Assembly: GCF_000143535.2 (NCBI RefSeq)
Contig: NC_037317.1
Span: 2,108,001-2,172,000, forward strand
DNA length: 64,000 nt
Origin: Botrytis cinerea B05.10
Taxonomy: Eukaryota > Ascomycota > Leotiomycetes > Helotiales > Sclerotiniaceae
Reading direction: 5' to 3'
Numbering within the stretch: position 1 is the first letter of the stretch; each line of letters begins with the position of its first letter. The position numbers were made by a program, and so were the translations under genes. Positions 34,775 to 46,124 of the stretch are shown here, one piece after another. The notes beneath the pieces were generated by a model. The model did not search any database and was not told the origin of the DNA. It was given only the letters and a program-made list of their open reading frames with translations.

Positions 34775-36292
34775 TTCCCTTTCCCCGTGTCTCAGGGACA
34801 ATAAACCGCAGAGCAGGAATTAATGGGATGGTGTTGTGATTTGTTGTACGAACATTAATTGACACAGCGCAGGACAATTAAAAAAATACCGGTGAAGCTG
34901 TTCGAAGCCGCGGTTTCGCTTATCTTATCTGAACAATACCTAGGTAGGCTGTTCAGGCTGTGACGTGGTGACTGAAGGCGCCCGAGTGGGTCACGATAGG
35001 CTAAGGATAGGGGAACGGGTGCTAAAACGCTCGTGGCAGAAAACGGCAGGGAGGGACCAGATGATGGAGGATCGAACAAGTGGATGAGAAAGAAGCAAGT
35101 TTTGATATAAATCCAATTCGTTGGTTTATATAGCATCACTACCAAGATAAATAATCACACCTTTCCCTTCGATTCGAACTCATTTCCTTCACATATCTTC
35201 CTCCCGAGGTTATATGCACCATAGTCGTGGGCATGAACGTACGGCGAACAGCTATCCACTGGCCCCACACAGATACATACATACCAACCAGCCCCCTTAA
35301 ATTCGAGATTAAGACGGGTCTGCGTTGGTTCGGCAGGCGGTGTCGGGCCCTGCACATGCTTTGTTTTGAACAAGAACTGTTCTATGGTTGAAATGCCCAG
35401 TCCAGTGGAGAATGAACATCTATCTCCAGCGAGAAAGGTTGGATTCAAGTAGACCAAAATTGCAAAGATTTTCGGGGGCTCTGGGTAGTACGATATGCCC
35501 TGACTGCATATGCTCCAAATTGGCTCAGAGATGGAGGACGGCATAAGCCTCCTGGGCATATAGTGGGCATCATCCCAACTTCACACTCGAGGTTGCGGAT
35601 CTGATCGTACGGAAGTGTCTTCGTGTTGACCCGTTGGGAATACATTGCCTTTACCGATGGTTCGTTTTTTAATTTGGGGAACCCAAATGCGAAGATGCAT
35701 TTGCAGAACATCATGCATGCATGAACTATCGGTGGGAGCTATGTGTTCATTGCCATTTAAGAACAATATCCATCGTGTCGATAGTGGAGCCAGAAGAGAT
35801 GGATCAGGTTCTAGAAACCCAGCACTTGGGTGGCAAATAGTGTACCTGTCGATCGATAGTGTACGAATAGCTGAAAGGTTACTCTGAGACAAATCTTAGT
35901 TTACATCCTCTTCCAGCAGCTAAAGGGACCACCTCTCCAATTGTCTGCGCAGATCAATCTCACCTACCATTATTGTATAGATCACATTTTCGGATGATAC
36001 CCGGCGAAATGTGAGTCTCATCCAATTGTGCGATCGATTACGTTCTGCATTCAGCTATGCTCATCTTGAAAGACACCGTTAATTTATGTTTGTTCGGTCG
36101 TTTCCCGGTTAAAAGATCTCTAACAACATGCTAACAATATGATCGGATAGCAGGGCAAGTTTCTGAGTCGAATAGATGTACCAAGCCAAGTCAGTAAGTG
36201 AGAAACTATCATTTCGTGGAACCAGCGAAGCTGCCGTTCGATTAATCTCTAATTTTGGTAGATTGCTGTCGTCAACTTCCAATCGTTTGTTG
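34775..36292. other. Intergenic region with unconfirmed minus-strand frames
   Basis: Two minus-strand open frames, 35155-35559 (134 codons) and 35581-35892 (103 codons), could be exons of one gene, since both have protein-like composition. I find no domain and no clean splice pair between them, so I do not call a gene. Confidence 0.35.
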
Positions 36293-36877
36293 TCAAGAGA
36301 GTTCGTAGTCGGGATATCGACCGCGAGGATTCCTTTTCGGAGCCGTTGGTGAAGCGTCAGCCATGAACTTCACAGTACGTGGAGATTGCTGTTTTGATGA
36401 CTCAACAAAGCCCGGTGGCCTTTCATAGTTTGGATAATAGCCAAACTTTGACTTCAATGGCAGGTTTTTGACGGGTGGTTCTATACCATCCTGCGGCCTG
36501 GCTGGAGATATTTGGTATTGAGGCCCTGCTCGGGGTTTCTTATTTGGAAGACAACCAAATGCGAATTTCGGTCCACCTTTACTTTCTGGAAGTGGTCTAA
36601 TGACTTGTGGCTCTGGTTGCTTCTTCAATGATCGAGAACGTTGAATAAGGAGGTAGTATCCAGCAGGCTTGTCTGTTGAGACAGCTATTGGAAGGTCCAG
36701 CCTCATTTGTTTTTGCGGTTTTAGCTTTGGCAATGGCTCTTGAGTTGTAACAAGCGTTGCATTGGGGTTTATGAGACTCAAATCGTTGTTAAATCTAGAT
36801 TCAAAAGATCCAGGCTGAAGTATTAGAGGTATTGTTGACCGCCCGAAGCCCGAGTCAAATACCTGAACACTCGCCAT
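36293..36877 (-). CDS. Hypothetical proline/lysine-rich protein with short repeats
   Basis: A 194-residue single-exon ORF from the first ATG (MASVQVFDSGF). It is rich in Pro, Lys, Gln and Ser. Three loose repeats appear in the second half: KFAFGCLPNKKPRAG, KFGYYPNYERPPG and RGRYPDYELS at the very end, all of form (K/R)-F/R-x-Y/G-x-P-(N/D)-Y/K. No known domain. The repeated motif and lack of shadow-ORF pattern support coding, but function is unknown. Confidence 0.5.
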   Translation of the reverse strand: MASVQVFDSGFGRSTIPLILQPGSFESRFNNDLSLINPNATLVTTQEPLPKLKPQKQMRLDLPIAVSTDKPAGYYLLIQRSRSLKKQPEPQVIRPLPESKGGPKFAFGCLPNKKPRAGPQYQISPARPQDGIEPPVKNLPLKSKFGYYPNYERPPGFVESSKQQSPRTVKFMADASPTAPKRNPRGRYPDYELS

Positions 36878-37789
36878 AATCAATCCAAGAAGATTTGCTT
36901 CAAATCTCTCAGCATTGCAAATCAATGATAGAAATCTAGGGAAAGACAAGAGATATAGAGTATGGGTCTCAATCAAGATCCGAGTCTAACTCAATGTATA
37001 GTACAAATCCGAGACGTAAAAGGAGTGAGATTCCAGATGTTGTAAGGCACAATATCAAATGAAACAGTATGGAGTGTGAGCGACGAGATTTTTACACTTA
37101 GTCAAATTTGACCCAAGCTACTGGCCATCATGTCCATCCAGGAAAAAACGGTCCTGATGCCAACGACAATCTTAAATAGATTTATGTAAAGGTAGTATGC
37201 AACATATTGCACCATGCTAACCCAAAATCATTATCGCATACAAGCTTTAGACTGTCTATGTCATATGAAAGCTTCCTAGTTTCACATCTGGAATCTGACA
37301 TTCGGATGTTCATCGGATCTGTGGGAACTTCCAAATTCGAGATCTATTGTGCAACACTTGGGATTTATAGCTTGGCAAATGCTTGTTGTCGGTAAGTATG
37401 CTGGCCAATATGTGGGGGTATGTGTTTAAGTTTCTTTCAACCGTCGTTTCAGAATTTGAGATGACATTTTTATATTTGAAAGATGAGACGACCCGAGACC
37501 CGAGGATTACTGAATATATACAAAGACATTCATTAAAAATGTAAAGACTATTATTAAATTCATGAATTGCTTAGGAAATTCGAAACACTATAAAATAGAA
37601 GGATTCCATGGGAGTGGCTAAATGTGGCTGTGATTGTTGGTGCTAGCGAGGTCGCGGCCATTGTATTGAGGTTGCACCACTTATTGTGACCGCGGTCAAG
37701 CTGTTTCCAACAACAAACAAAACCAGCATGTTATAGGAACCTAAGTAGGTAAAAGTTCAGATGAATATGTTCTCTACACGTTATTCAAT
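36878..37789. other. Divergent spacer
   Basis: Lies between divergently transcribed genes, so it holds two promoters. AT-rich around 37440-37600; no gene is recognised. Confidence 0.4.
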
Positions 37790-38437
37790 ATGCCTTCTGC
37801 AATTACTGTGTCCTCCATAGACACAGAATCAGCGATGTGTTCAGTGGAGAGCTCAGTTCAAACCGTCTTTGCAATCCCTGAACTTTTGGAACTTATCCTC
37901 CTCCAGCTACCATTACTCGACCTTGTTCGAGCTCAAATGATTAATCAGAACTTTTATGCTGTTATTGAATCCTCAAACTCACTCCAACGAGCTCTATTTT
38001 TTCGTGCATCTCCAGCTACATCATTTCCACGACCTAATCCTCTCCTTCAACCTTGTCATAACGCGCAGTTCCTAGACCTTCGATCAACTCAAACACGATG
38101 CAGGTATTTACATAACCCGCGAGGTCGGCGGATGGAAGATTGGAGCAAGTGGCCCGCTATAGATTATAGAGATGGATTTAGATTGAATATACAACCTACT
38201 GATGAGGCTGTCAGAAGGAAAGAGGCTAGTTGGAGGCGTATGTTGATTGTTCAACCACCCATTGAAGAATTAGAAATGAATGGCCCTCCATCGCGGAGGA
38301 TTGAAGATCGATTTGGTATAACTATGGATGAGCTGGGAAGCCCATTGGGAAAACTGAGATGTGTGGATTTTGAGATCTTTACAAGTGGGAAGTCCCGTAT
38401 GATTGTTGAGAAGCAAATGAAACGCCTGGCCCATTGA
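37790..38437 (+). CDS. F-box protein
   Basis: A 215-residue single-exon protein. Residues about 28-73 match a fungal F-box (AIPELLELILLQLPLLDLVRAQ, then NQNFYAVIESSNSLQRALFF), the segment that binds Skp1 in SCF ubiquitin ligases. The remainder is typical of large fungal F-box families with a DWSKWPAIDYRDGF-like middle and no WD40 or LRR repeats. The substrate is unknown. Its 3' end faces the ankyrin gene. Confidence 0.8.
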   Translation: MPSAITVSSIDTESAMCSVESSVQTVFAIPELLELILLQLPLLDLVRAQMINQNFYAVIESSNSLQRALFFRASPATSFPRPNPLLQPCHNAQFLDLRSTQTRCRYLHNPRGRRMEDWSKWPAIDYRDGFRLNIQPTDEAVRRKEASWRRMLIVQPPIEELEMNGPPSRRIEDRFGITMDELGSPLGKLRCVDFEIFTSGKSRMIVEKQMKRLAH

Positions 38438-38926
38438 CAATCTAGCGTTTCCTGAGTTGTCCTTGATCTTCAAGTCATGCAGATATATCAACTTTGATAC
38501 TACCTGTTTATTCTGTGTGGGGGAATTAGAAGTATTCCTATCGAATGCTTAAGCGTTAATAGCTTCAGTGGTATGTAGCTTTCACATTCAACAGCAGTAG
38601 ATGCTCAACAAGAAATAAATAATCGTTGGTACATTCTCACTTTGTCTCAATCATCCCAGAAAAGTTTCTTTCGCATGGATACACTGTATTTTAATATTCT
38701 TTGTACCGTGGTATTATCATCATTTTTAGAACCTTTGCGTTTCCTTTTCCTCCTTGTATTGATCACTGAAACAGTCAGTTGAAAAATTCAAATGGCTATA
38801 ATCTCAGATTGCAACCACAAATGCTCTTGTGAAAACAGAATACACACTAGTCATTATCTTACATTTCCCCGTCGAGATCTGAGAAATCAATCGTTCAGCA
38901 TCAGGTATGCCCATCCATACCATACT
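38438..38926. other. Convergent spacer
   Basis: 3' flanks of two convergent genes; no other feature is seen. Confidence 0.4.
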
Positions 38927-40006
38927 TTAGTCCCGATCATAGCCAGCCATCGTATCACCAGCTAAAGGCGACAGATGTTGATCTTTCCTAGAATTATGGT
39001 GGCTAGGCTCATGAGAATGTCGGGATTTATCACCATATGGAGATCCTGTCCGACTCCCATGTTTACTGTTTCCTGTCGTCCTTTCTGTAGAATGCGGTGT
39101 GCTTCCGGGGCTTAACAAACGCCTCACGCCATTTCCGCCTCTTAAGAATCCAGCCATGTCTGCAGGTCGTTTCCCTTCCTTATCTCTCGCCTTTGGATCT
39201 GCACCTGAATTTATTAATAGTCTTACCATATCCTCCTTTACTTTGGCACCTACTCCATCAATGAAGTCAACTCCTGCGATTGCTCGATGTAATGGACCTC
39301 TTCCTTTTTTGTCCTTGACTCTCACATTTGCATCACTATGAATTAAGACTTTCACAGCCTCAACACAATCGTGTCTGCACGCCAACAACAATGCTGTAGA
39401 GCCCTTCATATCCCTAGCTTCAATGTCTGCTCCCTTTTCCAACAAATATTTAATTGTGTGCGGATGTCCCCATCTAGAGGCAGAAAGCAGTGGTGTATTA
39501 CCCCAACCGTCTCTGGCCTCCAAATACGCTTCATATTCTACCAAAAGCTTCACCATTTCCAAATCTCCAATCCTGGCTGCGATATGAAGAACAGTTTCTC
39601 CACCTTTTAGTGTCATCGAAGTGTCAGCTCCAGCCTCCAGCAACAAATCAGTTGTTTTCACATGATGTGTTTGTACGGCCGCTATCAGAGGCGTAATATT
39701 CTGTGACCATACATTCACGTCTGTCTTCTTTATTTCATCCTTATGACGGGAGCTTTCTGATCGTGGACGACGTGGAGGATCAATGAGAATATCAAGAATC
39801 TCCATTTTTCCTGCACTGCTGGCCGCGACGAGGGCTGGTGCCATATCTATCTGATGATCTTGTGAAAGAATGCTTTTAACTACGCTTGCATTTCCCTCGT
39901 ATGCTGCTTTCGCTAATTCGGTAGATGGAGAAGTGCCTCTCTTCGAGAGGTATGCTGTGACTTCCTTTATCGCGATTGGAGCGAAGGTCTTGATGATAGT
40001 GTCCAT
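38927..40006 (-). CDS. Ankyrin-repeat protein
   Basis: Single exon, 359 residues from the ATG at 40006 (MDTIIKTFAP); the frame is open further upstream but this start has context AAAATGG. It has about six to seven ankyrin repeats with clear consensus pieces: TPLIAAVQTHHVKTTDLLLEAG, GETVLHIAARIGDLEMVKLL, GNTPLLSASRWGHPHTIKYL, GSTALLLACRHDCVEAVKVL and GRGPLHRAIAG. A Ser/His/Gly-rich tail (THSTERTTGNSKHGSRTG-type, with HSHEPSHHNSRKD) follows. Ankyrin proteins bind partners; no catalytic domain is present. Function is unknown. Confidence 0.85.
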   Translation of the reverse strand: MDTIIKTFAPIAIKEVTAYLSKRGTSPSTELAKAAYEGNASVVKSILSQDHQIDMAPALVAASSAGKMEILDILIDPPRRPRSESSRHKDEIKKTDVNVWSQNITPLIAAVQTHHVKTTDLLLEAGADTSMTLKGGETVLHIAARIGDLEMVKLLVEYEAYLEARDGWGNTPLLSASRWGHPHTIKYLLEKGADIEARDMKGSTALLLACRHDCVEAVKVLIHSDANVRVKDKKGRGPLHRAIAGVDFIDGVGAKVKEDMVRLLINSGADPKARDKEGKRPADMAGFLRGGNGVRRLLSPGSTPHSTERTTGNSKHGSRTGSPYGDKSRHSHEPSHHNSRKDQHLSPLAGDTMAGYDRD

Positions 40007-43000
40007 TTTGGTTGTGATATGATTATGGCAATTCTTTTGGTGGATTACTCGGGTTGATATGTAAGATACCTTGCTACACAATGTGTGACGCCCAGGTAGT
40101 GCAAAGCCACAAAACTGCTAGTAGCTTTCAACTGATTGATTCGAGATGAAATATCAGGATGTTAAAACGTATCGCCAAATAAAGTTATGAGCATACCCGA
40201 GTGAACCTCATTTTATTTTTCTATTATCTCTCCAGAGAAAATGAGATTTCGAAAGTCGCGGAATTGAAATCAGCTGACTGTCGAGGTCATGTCTTGGAAT
40301 TGTATCTGAATCATACGATGTCATCATCTTGACATGCAACATTCCAGCCCAACCCCACGAAAATGACAAATTGCATGAGTCAAATGTTTCCAGAAAATCT
40401 TATTTGCCAGGTGATTGATTTCAAGACAAGTTTTGTACAACGTCGGCTCGGCTGTAGCCTTGGCTCATCGTACGATGAGAAATCACATGTTAAGAATTGT
40501 GGTTTCGCATCTAATTTCTTTCGTGTATCAAATTCATGTGACTATTCTGGGATGTGTAGGTATTCAAGCGAAGTACTTCCACGGATTTAGATAATTTTTT
40601 GGACGTTAGAGATTTCTGGGTTTCTATTTCAGTCCAGATCATCGACTGATATACTTTTATTACAACCACGTTCAAAGATATGGCAGTTAGAATGAATGCT
40701 CTATTGCGCTGCTCCTTCAGCTCAAAGATTGTTACTTTGTCAAATGAGAAGTTTTATTGTGTACCCGAAAAATGACTTCGTTTGAAAATCACAAGAAGAC
40801 CAAAAAGCGACTTTCTTGACAAAAACACTGGGCACTCGGGTTTATCCCTAACACCACCAAAACTTTCAGTGTCAACGTATTTTTTCTCGCTTTGAAGTAT
40901 TGCACTAGTCGAAAGGTATAAATGCGGTCAATAACCCATCAATCTAATAACTCCTTTTCCCATTCTTCATCCTTGATTCTAGATCCTAATGCCAGTGCTT
41001 GGCAGGCTGGAAATCATATTGAAGAATACCGCGTCTTCATTTACAAGCTTGTACTACATACTCTTCACTACCTCCATGCTAATGCGGAAAGAAATATATG
41101 CAGCTTGACTTTTTCAGATTTGATTCTTTCATGCCTACAGTGGCCTCAATCAAAGACGATGATGTGAAGAGGTTTTCAGAAAGAATGTGAACCGTATGTG
41201 TCACCTAAACTATGGAAAATAATAGAAGGATATATGGCGAGGCTAGCTGAACATGATTGGGAATTGAATGAGAACAATCCAAAAACCATATTGGCGAGTG
41301 AGATTATATGAACGACTCCAAAGACTAGTCCGTGGGTGAAGGTTTTTTTGGGAGGAAGTACTTCAAGAATATTTTTTTGGATGTGAATTGAAAATTTCGA
41401 AACTTTCAAGTTCGCTATAAAAAAGTATGCGAAGACTTAAATCAAGTAGAAATTGGTTGAGAGAAGGGATATGTAGAATTTCTATTAATGGAGCTGGTAT
41501 GCGGATAATATATTTATCCACCTGCTCCTATAAGCTCTCTGCTCTGGAGACAACGATAAATGTCTTAAGATATACAACGAGTCAATATAAATAGAGAATA
41601 TTAATTCATTACTCTACCTAGGTACTTATGAACACAAGCACACGTATGTGAATGGGAACAAGTGATCAGAATTCGCCATGAAAGCTGGCGGGCTCGCTTA
41701 ATCAACCGAACGACTAATTAGGGACTACAGAGTATATCTGCTTTGTATCGCAAAATCGGTGATAAATTTTAGTGCATTGAGATAATAGTTTTCGCTTGTC
41801 TATATTAATATAATTGTCGTTGCGATAGCTTTGAAGGTGTGAGTTATTTCGAGGGTTTCGCTTCGTTGCTCGCGAGCATTTATGTAGCTCTCGTCTTGCG
41901 TTTCAGATTCAGATGTTCTCTATCATGTGGAACGTCTATGCACAATGATGTGGTTTGATTGGTTATTAGATTATCCCCGCTAGTTGGGGCGTAGGAAAAC
42001 GGTTTTCTTTCTCTTGGTAAATCGTTTGACCTTTGGCATCGGATCTTCAAGTATGCTATTGTTCTTGCCGCCGATAGCTCATTTAGTAGTTATTTTGTTA
42101 TAAATTTGGGCAGATAATAATTAACATGAAACTGTTGCAGACAATCCATTCACTATCCAATTCACTAGTTCAAACATAATTGCACAACAAAAACCAAACT
42201 GTACTATCTTCCACATTCACTTCCGGATCGTGGAAGATAGCCGACTCCACGGAGCATTATCTTAATTTTGAAAATTGACTATTTCGCATAAAGTACTGGT
42301 GTATTACTGGTTGGCCACATTCAAATTTACAGAAGTTAGCCACTTCAAGTAAGTTTATCTTGTTTTACTGTATATTCAAATCATCATTTGAATGCAAACT
42401 AATTCTCCTAAAATTGAACTACTCATAGATTTTGCTGTAGCGTATCTAGAGCGTCCTCTCATAAACGACGAGGGGGTTCATTTAGTATCGCCATCATCTC
42501 CTCTCAATTCTATATTATATTGAACCTTTTTTACTTTTTGAAACGCAAAATTGAATTCGCTTTTAGTTCTCTTAGTTCCAGACTTGGAGAAATTCATCCT
42601 CTCACAGATGTTCTTAATCTCCAATACTCAGCAGTAAGTAAGCGCCTAGATAACTACTTATGGTTATTTTTTAGCTTTTGTGGAATTTACTTTTATGGAA
42701 GGTATATTAGTTACATAACTTATACTATTTTCTTATGATTATTGATGTTTACTCGAATCTTGATTGAACAGCAGTATCCATACTGCAAATCTGAACAAGA
42801 CTTTGTGTTTATAACTTTGCCATATTGCGATGAGGAAATTTTGGGAATAAATTGCTTTATAGAAGTATTGTAATTCTCTGCATCATAGTTTGAACCACCC
42901 TAGTTCTGAGATTGGGTCACTTTCATCCACTTCTCCCTCTTTTAGGCAAATATGGAGGATTCATGCTCGGGCGTGTACGGTACATTGCATTCGCGTCGCG

Positions 43001-43319
43001 ATTAGTCGTGTAATTATATCCAATAGCCCCTGCTGTGAAAGTGTATTCGTGCCACGAATTATACAGCTTCAAAGCGGTGTTACCACAAACTCAAATGAAA
43101 TTCAGCTTAAATTTGACGACAGGGGCATCAGTATGTTGGAAGTATTTTGAATTGCTTGACTTACGAACTTGAACGCATACTAGAAGATATGGGTCTGAAG
43201 CAGAAGGCAAATATCGCAATCAATTCCCTGGCAGAGCCTCTTATGCCCGATTATTAAGGTCGAAAGATTCTAGAACGGTTGCTCGAAGAACAGCAAGTCC
43301 GTCGTCAAAGTACCCACAC
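40007..43319. other. 3.3-kb gene-poor, AT-rich region
   Basis: No gene recognised. Short frames (40363-40590, 40922-41167, 42520-42738) have no domains. A perfect 11-bp inverted repeat with a 15-nt loop lies at 42204-42240. The region leads into a HET pseudogene and may be a decayed, possibly transposon-derived tract, though I identify no transposase or terminal repeats. Confidence 0.45.
42204..42240. repeat. Perfect 11-bp inverted repeat
   Basis: CTATCTTCCAC and GTGGAAGATAG are exact reverse complements around a 15-base loop. It lies in the gene-poor tract and could be a hairpin of a transcript or the remnant of a small mobile element. Confidence 0.5.
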
Positions 43320-45308
43320 ACAAAGCTTTGTTATAAATGTCAAACATTGAATATTGCATCATTGCGGAATAGTAATGGTTTTACTCATGGAACACCAGGT
43401 GAAATAATGGCCGCTGCAAAGTCTGGATGTCCTCTTTGTATCCTACTTGAGAGGAATTTCGATCTCGGTCCTCCATTGATGCCTGTGCGTCTACACGGTA
43501 TCCGTCGAACTCTTCCATCAAATGCTTCGTTATCTGCCAATGTAGGGGACATTGAGTCTATAAGAGTTTTGAACGGCTGCGACAGAGATATGGACAACCC
43601 TTTCTCCCACACACTAGCACTTTTAACGAACGCTGGTCAGTAATATTTTCCGAATACATAGAATTATATGATACTAAAATCAATAGACGATCTTGCAGCT
43701 AAATCCCTTTTGAGAAGGCCGTACATTACTGATTTTGCTTCTGAAGAATGTTCAAGATTGATAAAATCATGGTTGAATATGTGCATTCTTTGCCATCCAA
43801 GTTACACAATCAACTCTCCCGTGATTTCTCGCCTAGCAACTCACATCATTCGAGTTGGTGCTCACGACGGGCCTGGGCCAGCACTTTTCACTTCACCGCC
43901 AGGTTACGAGGGCGTTTATATCGCCCTCAGTTAGTGCTGGGGAAAGCGAAAAAATATTATTCTCACTAAGGAAATGGCAAAGTCACCGAATATGAGCATA
44001 ACATTTCCAATGCCGGTTCTACCTAAAACCTAACAACACGCGGTTCAAATTACTCGCGATCTCGGATTCGAATTTTTATGGATCGACTCTCTATGCATCA
44101 TGAAGAAGGCGATGACGGGGAAGACTTGAGGCGTGAGTGTATAACAATGCACAAGGTATATGGAAATGCTACCTTGATCATTGCAGCCGCTGCAACTGGG
44201 TCTGTTTATGAAGGAATATTGCAATGCTCAAGGATAAACCCTGAGATTCAGTCTGATTGTATCATCAAATATGACATAAGAGATGGTTCCATGGGTATTG
44301 CTAATTTTGTATTTGAAAATAATCAGGCAAGGCAATGATCGTATCAACAAACCCCTTAATACTCGTGGATGGACCTTTCAAGAGCGTGTTTTATCACCAT
44401 GAACGATTGTTTTTTACAGGGACCAAGTGGGTTGGGATTGTGCCTCGATACTAATCAACTCGAATGGACCATTAAATCCCCTCGCCGGCCACCACAAACA
44501 TTCTCCCGGTCGTTTCTCAGATTATCTTACCAGCCATAAAATTACGAGAACTCGTGCTGCATCTGAAACCGAAGCATGCATGGACTATTGGCGAAAATCT
44601 GTCGAGTTCTATTCTCGCCGAAACTTCACACATGACAGTGATAAGTTGAGAGCTATTTCTGGGTGTGCCCAATGGATTAAATCAAGGACAGGTGATGACT
44701 ATCTGGCAGGCCTATGGGCCTCTGATTTGAGAACACAAGTCTTCTGGTACGCTGAAGCTCCATCTTCTCGTCGAACTTTGTATAGAGCACTATCCCGGTC
44801 TTGGGCTTCAGTAAATGAACGAATTAAAATCTGGCATCCCGATCAGATTGGAAATATTGACCCTGTTGCTAGAAGTTTAGGTTCTTGGACATATCCTAGG
44901 ATTCCGCTTGAAGTCGAAGATGTAAAAATGACATACAGTCCGACATCGAATGAGTTCGGCGATGTTTTCAAAGCCTCATTGCTTATAAGAGGAGTGCTCA
45001 AGCCATGGAAGGTGAGGGGGGGAGTTGTAGTTACCAAGTCGTGCATGACCGAGGTGGAGATCTATTTTGATGAAGATGTCGATGAAATTTTGTTTCAGTT
45101 GCATGCGCGAGGCATGGAGTACTTCTTATTGTATCCTTCTCCGGAGGATACCTCACGATATTTTGCACTTGTATTAAGGAAAGTCGACAAGATTACTAAA
45201 CGAGTTGGAATGGCGGCTAGTTCTGTTGAGGCCTTTGACCTGTACAATGATATTCAGAGCACAGGAGAGTTTAGTCTCAATTGCCTTCGAGTTGTGGCCA
45301 TTGAATAA
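43320..45308 (+). pseudogene. Heterokaryon-incompatibility (HET) domain pseudogene
   Basis: HET-protein landmarks occur in order but in broken frames. They are CYKCQTLNIASLR and SGCPLCILL at the N-terminus, then YEGVYIALS/CWGK, then LPKT/QHAVQITRDLGFEFLWIDSLCIM, then NATLIIAAAATGS, then NTRGWTFQERVLSP/TIVFYRDQ, then a 290-residue open C-terminal part with the familiar YLAGLWASDLRTQVFWY. Lesions: TAG at 43932-43934, TAA at 44031-44033, a frameshift near 44100, another between about 44300 and 44360, and TGA at 44400-44402 in place of a likely CGA. Intact members trigger cell death after hyphal fusion of unlike strains. No single intron pattern fixes all breaks, so I call it a pseudogene. Confidence 0.85.
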
Positions 45309-46124
45309 AGAGACAATGGTTCGTATCGTCGATTATGGGAAGAGATAGTCACCCTTAAGTGAGAGGAGTCCTATTGCAATGATTTCCCGTGTATATTAGT
45401 ATTTTACAAAAGTATAGACTCTCTTCCAACTACTTCAAAGGGTTGGAAAAGCTCTTTGCCCCGGCACACTCAAAACATTGTAAGCCCAAAGCAACATCTC
45501 TAATTTCTGAAGGTGAGGGATCAGCGAGTCGTCTGGATTACGACGATAGATACCAATTTTCGTTAAGATACTATCCTCGCTAGAGATTCAAAATGAAACC
45601 CACTCCGCTGAAATAAAATGTCTAGAAATGCAGTGATTTCAAGCCGGCAATCTTTACCCCAACAGAACAAGTAAAGAGCCCACACTCAAACCCGGAAATA
45701 ATGTAGACCAGAAAGTGAGGACGTCGTTGTGTACTAGCAGCATATTGAAGGCGTTTTTGAATGTCCATAATTTATTTTCGAAGAATGGTAATGACGACAG
45801 TGGATTGGGCTGCCATACTATTCGCCGTTGCATATAGATTTATGTAACAAGAACAGCAGAGAAAGCTGACAGAAGACGGACTCAATGCCGAAATGGGCGT
45901 GCAATTCTGATGTATTCAGTTCGAATATCCCTACAGAGTATAGATCTTTACATGACCTGACTTAGGTCCAGATCGTCAAACTAGGGTTATCCAACCTATC
46001 ACATTCCGAATTGACCACATCAACCAATAAACTATACGGTGTCATAATATGAAAAGCTCATGCTCTTGGTCATACATATTATACTACATTCGATTATCGC
46101 ACATTTGAATCCCAAGGCCGTCCA
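45309..46124. other. Intergenic region
   Basis: No gene recognised; 3' flank of the Pot1 gene at the right end. Confidence 0.45.

Noticed and set aside
35155..35892. Possible two-exon minus-strand gene
   Set aside because: No convincing donor/acceptor pair keeps the frame, and no known family is recognised.
44427..45308. Independent intact 293-residue gene
   Set aside because: It begins inside a recognisable HET protein and continues its C-terminal region; the upstream part is broken.
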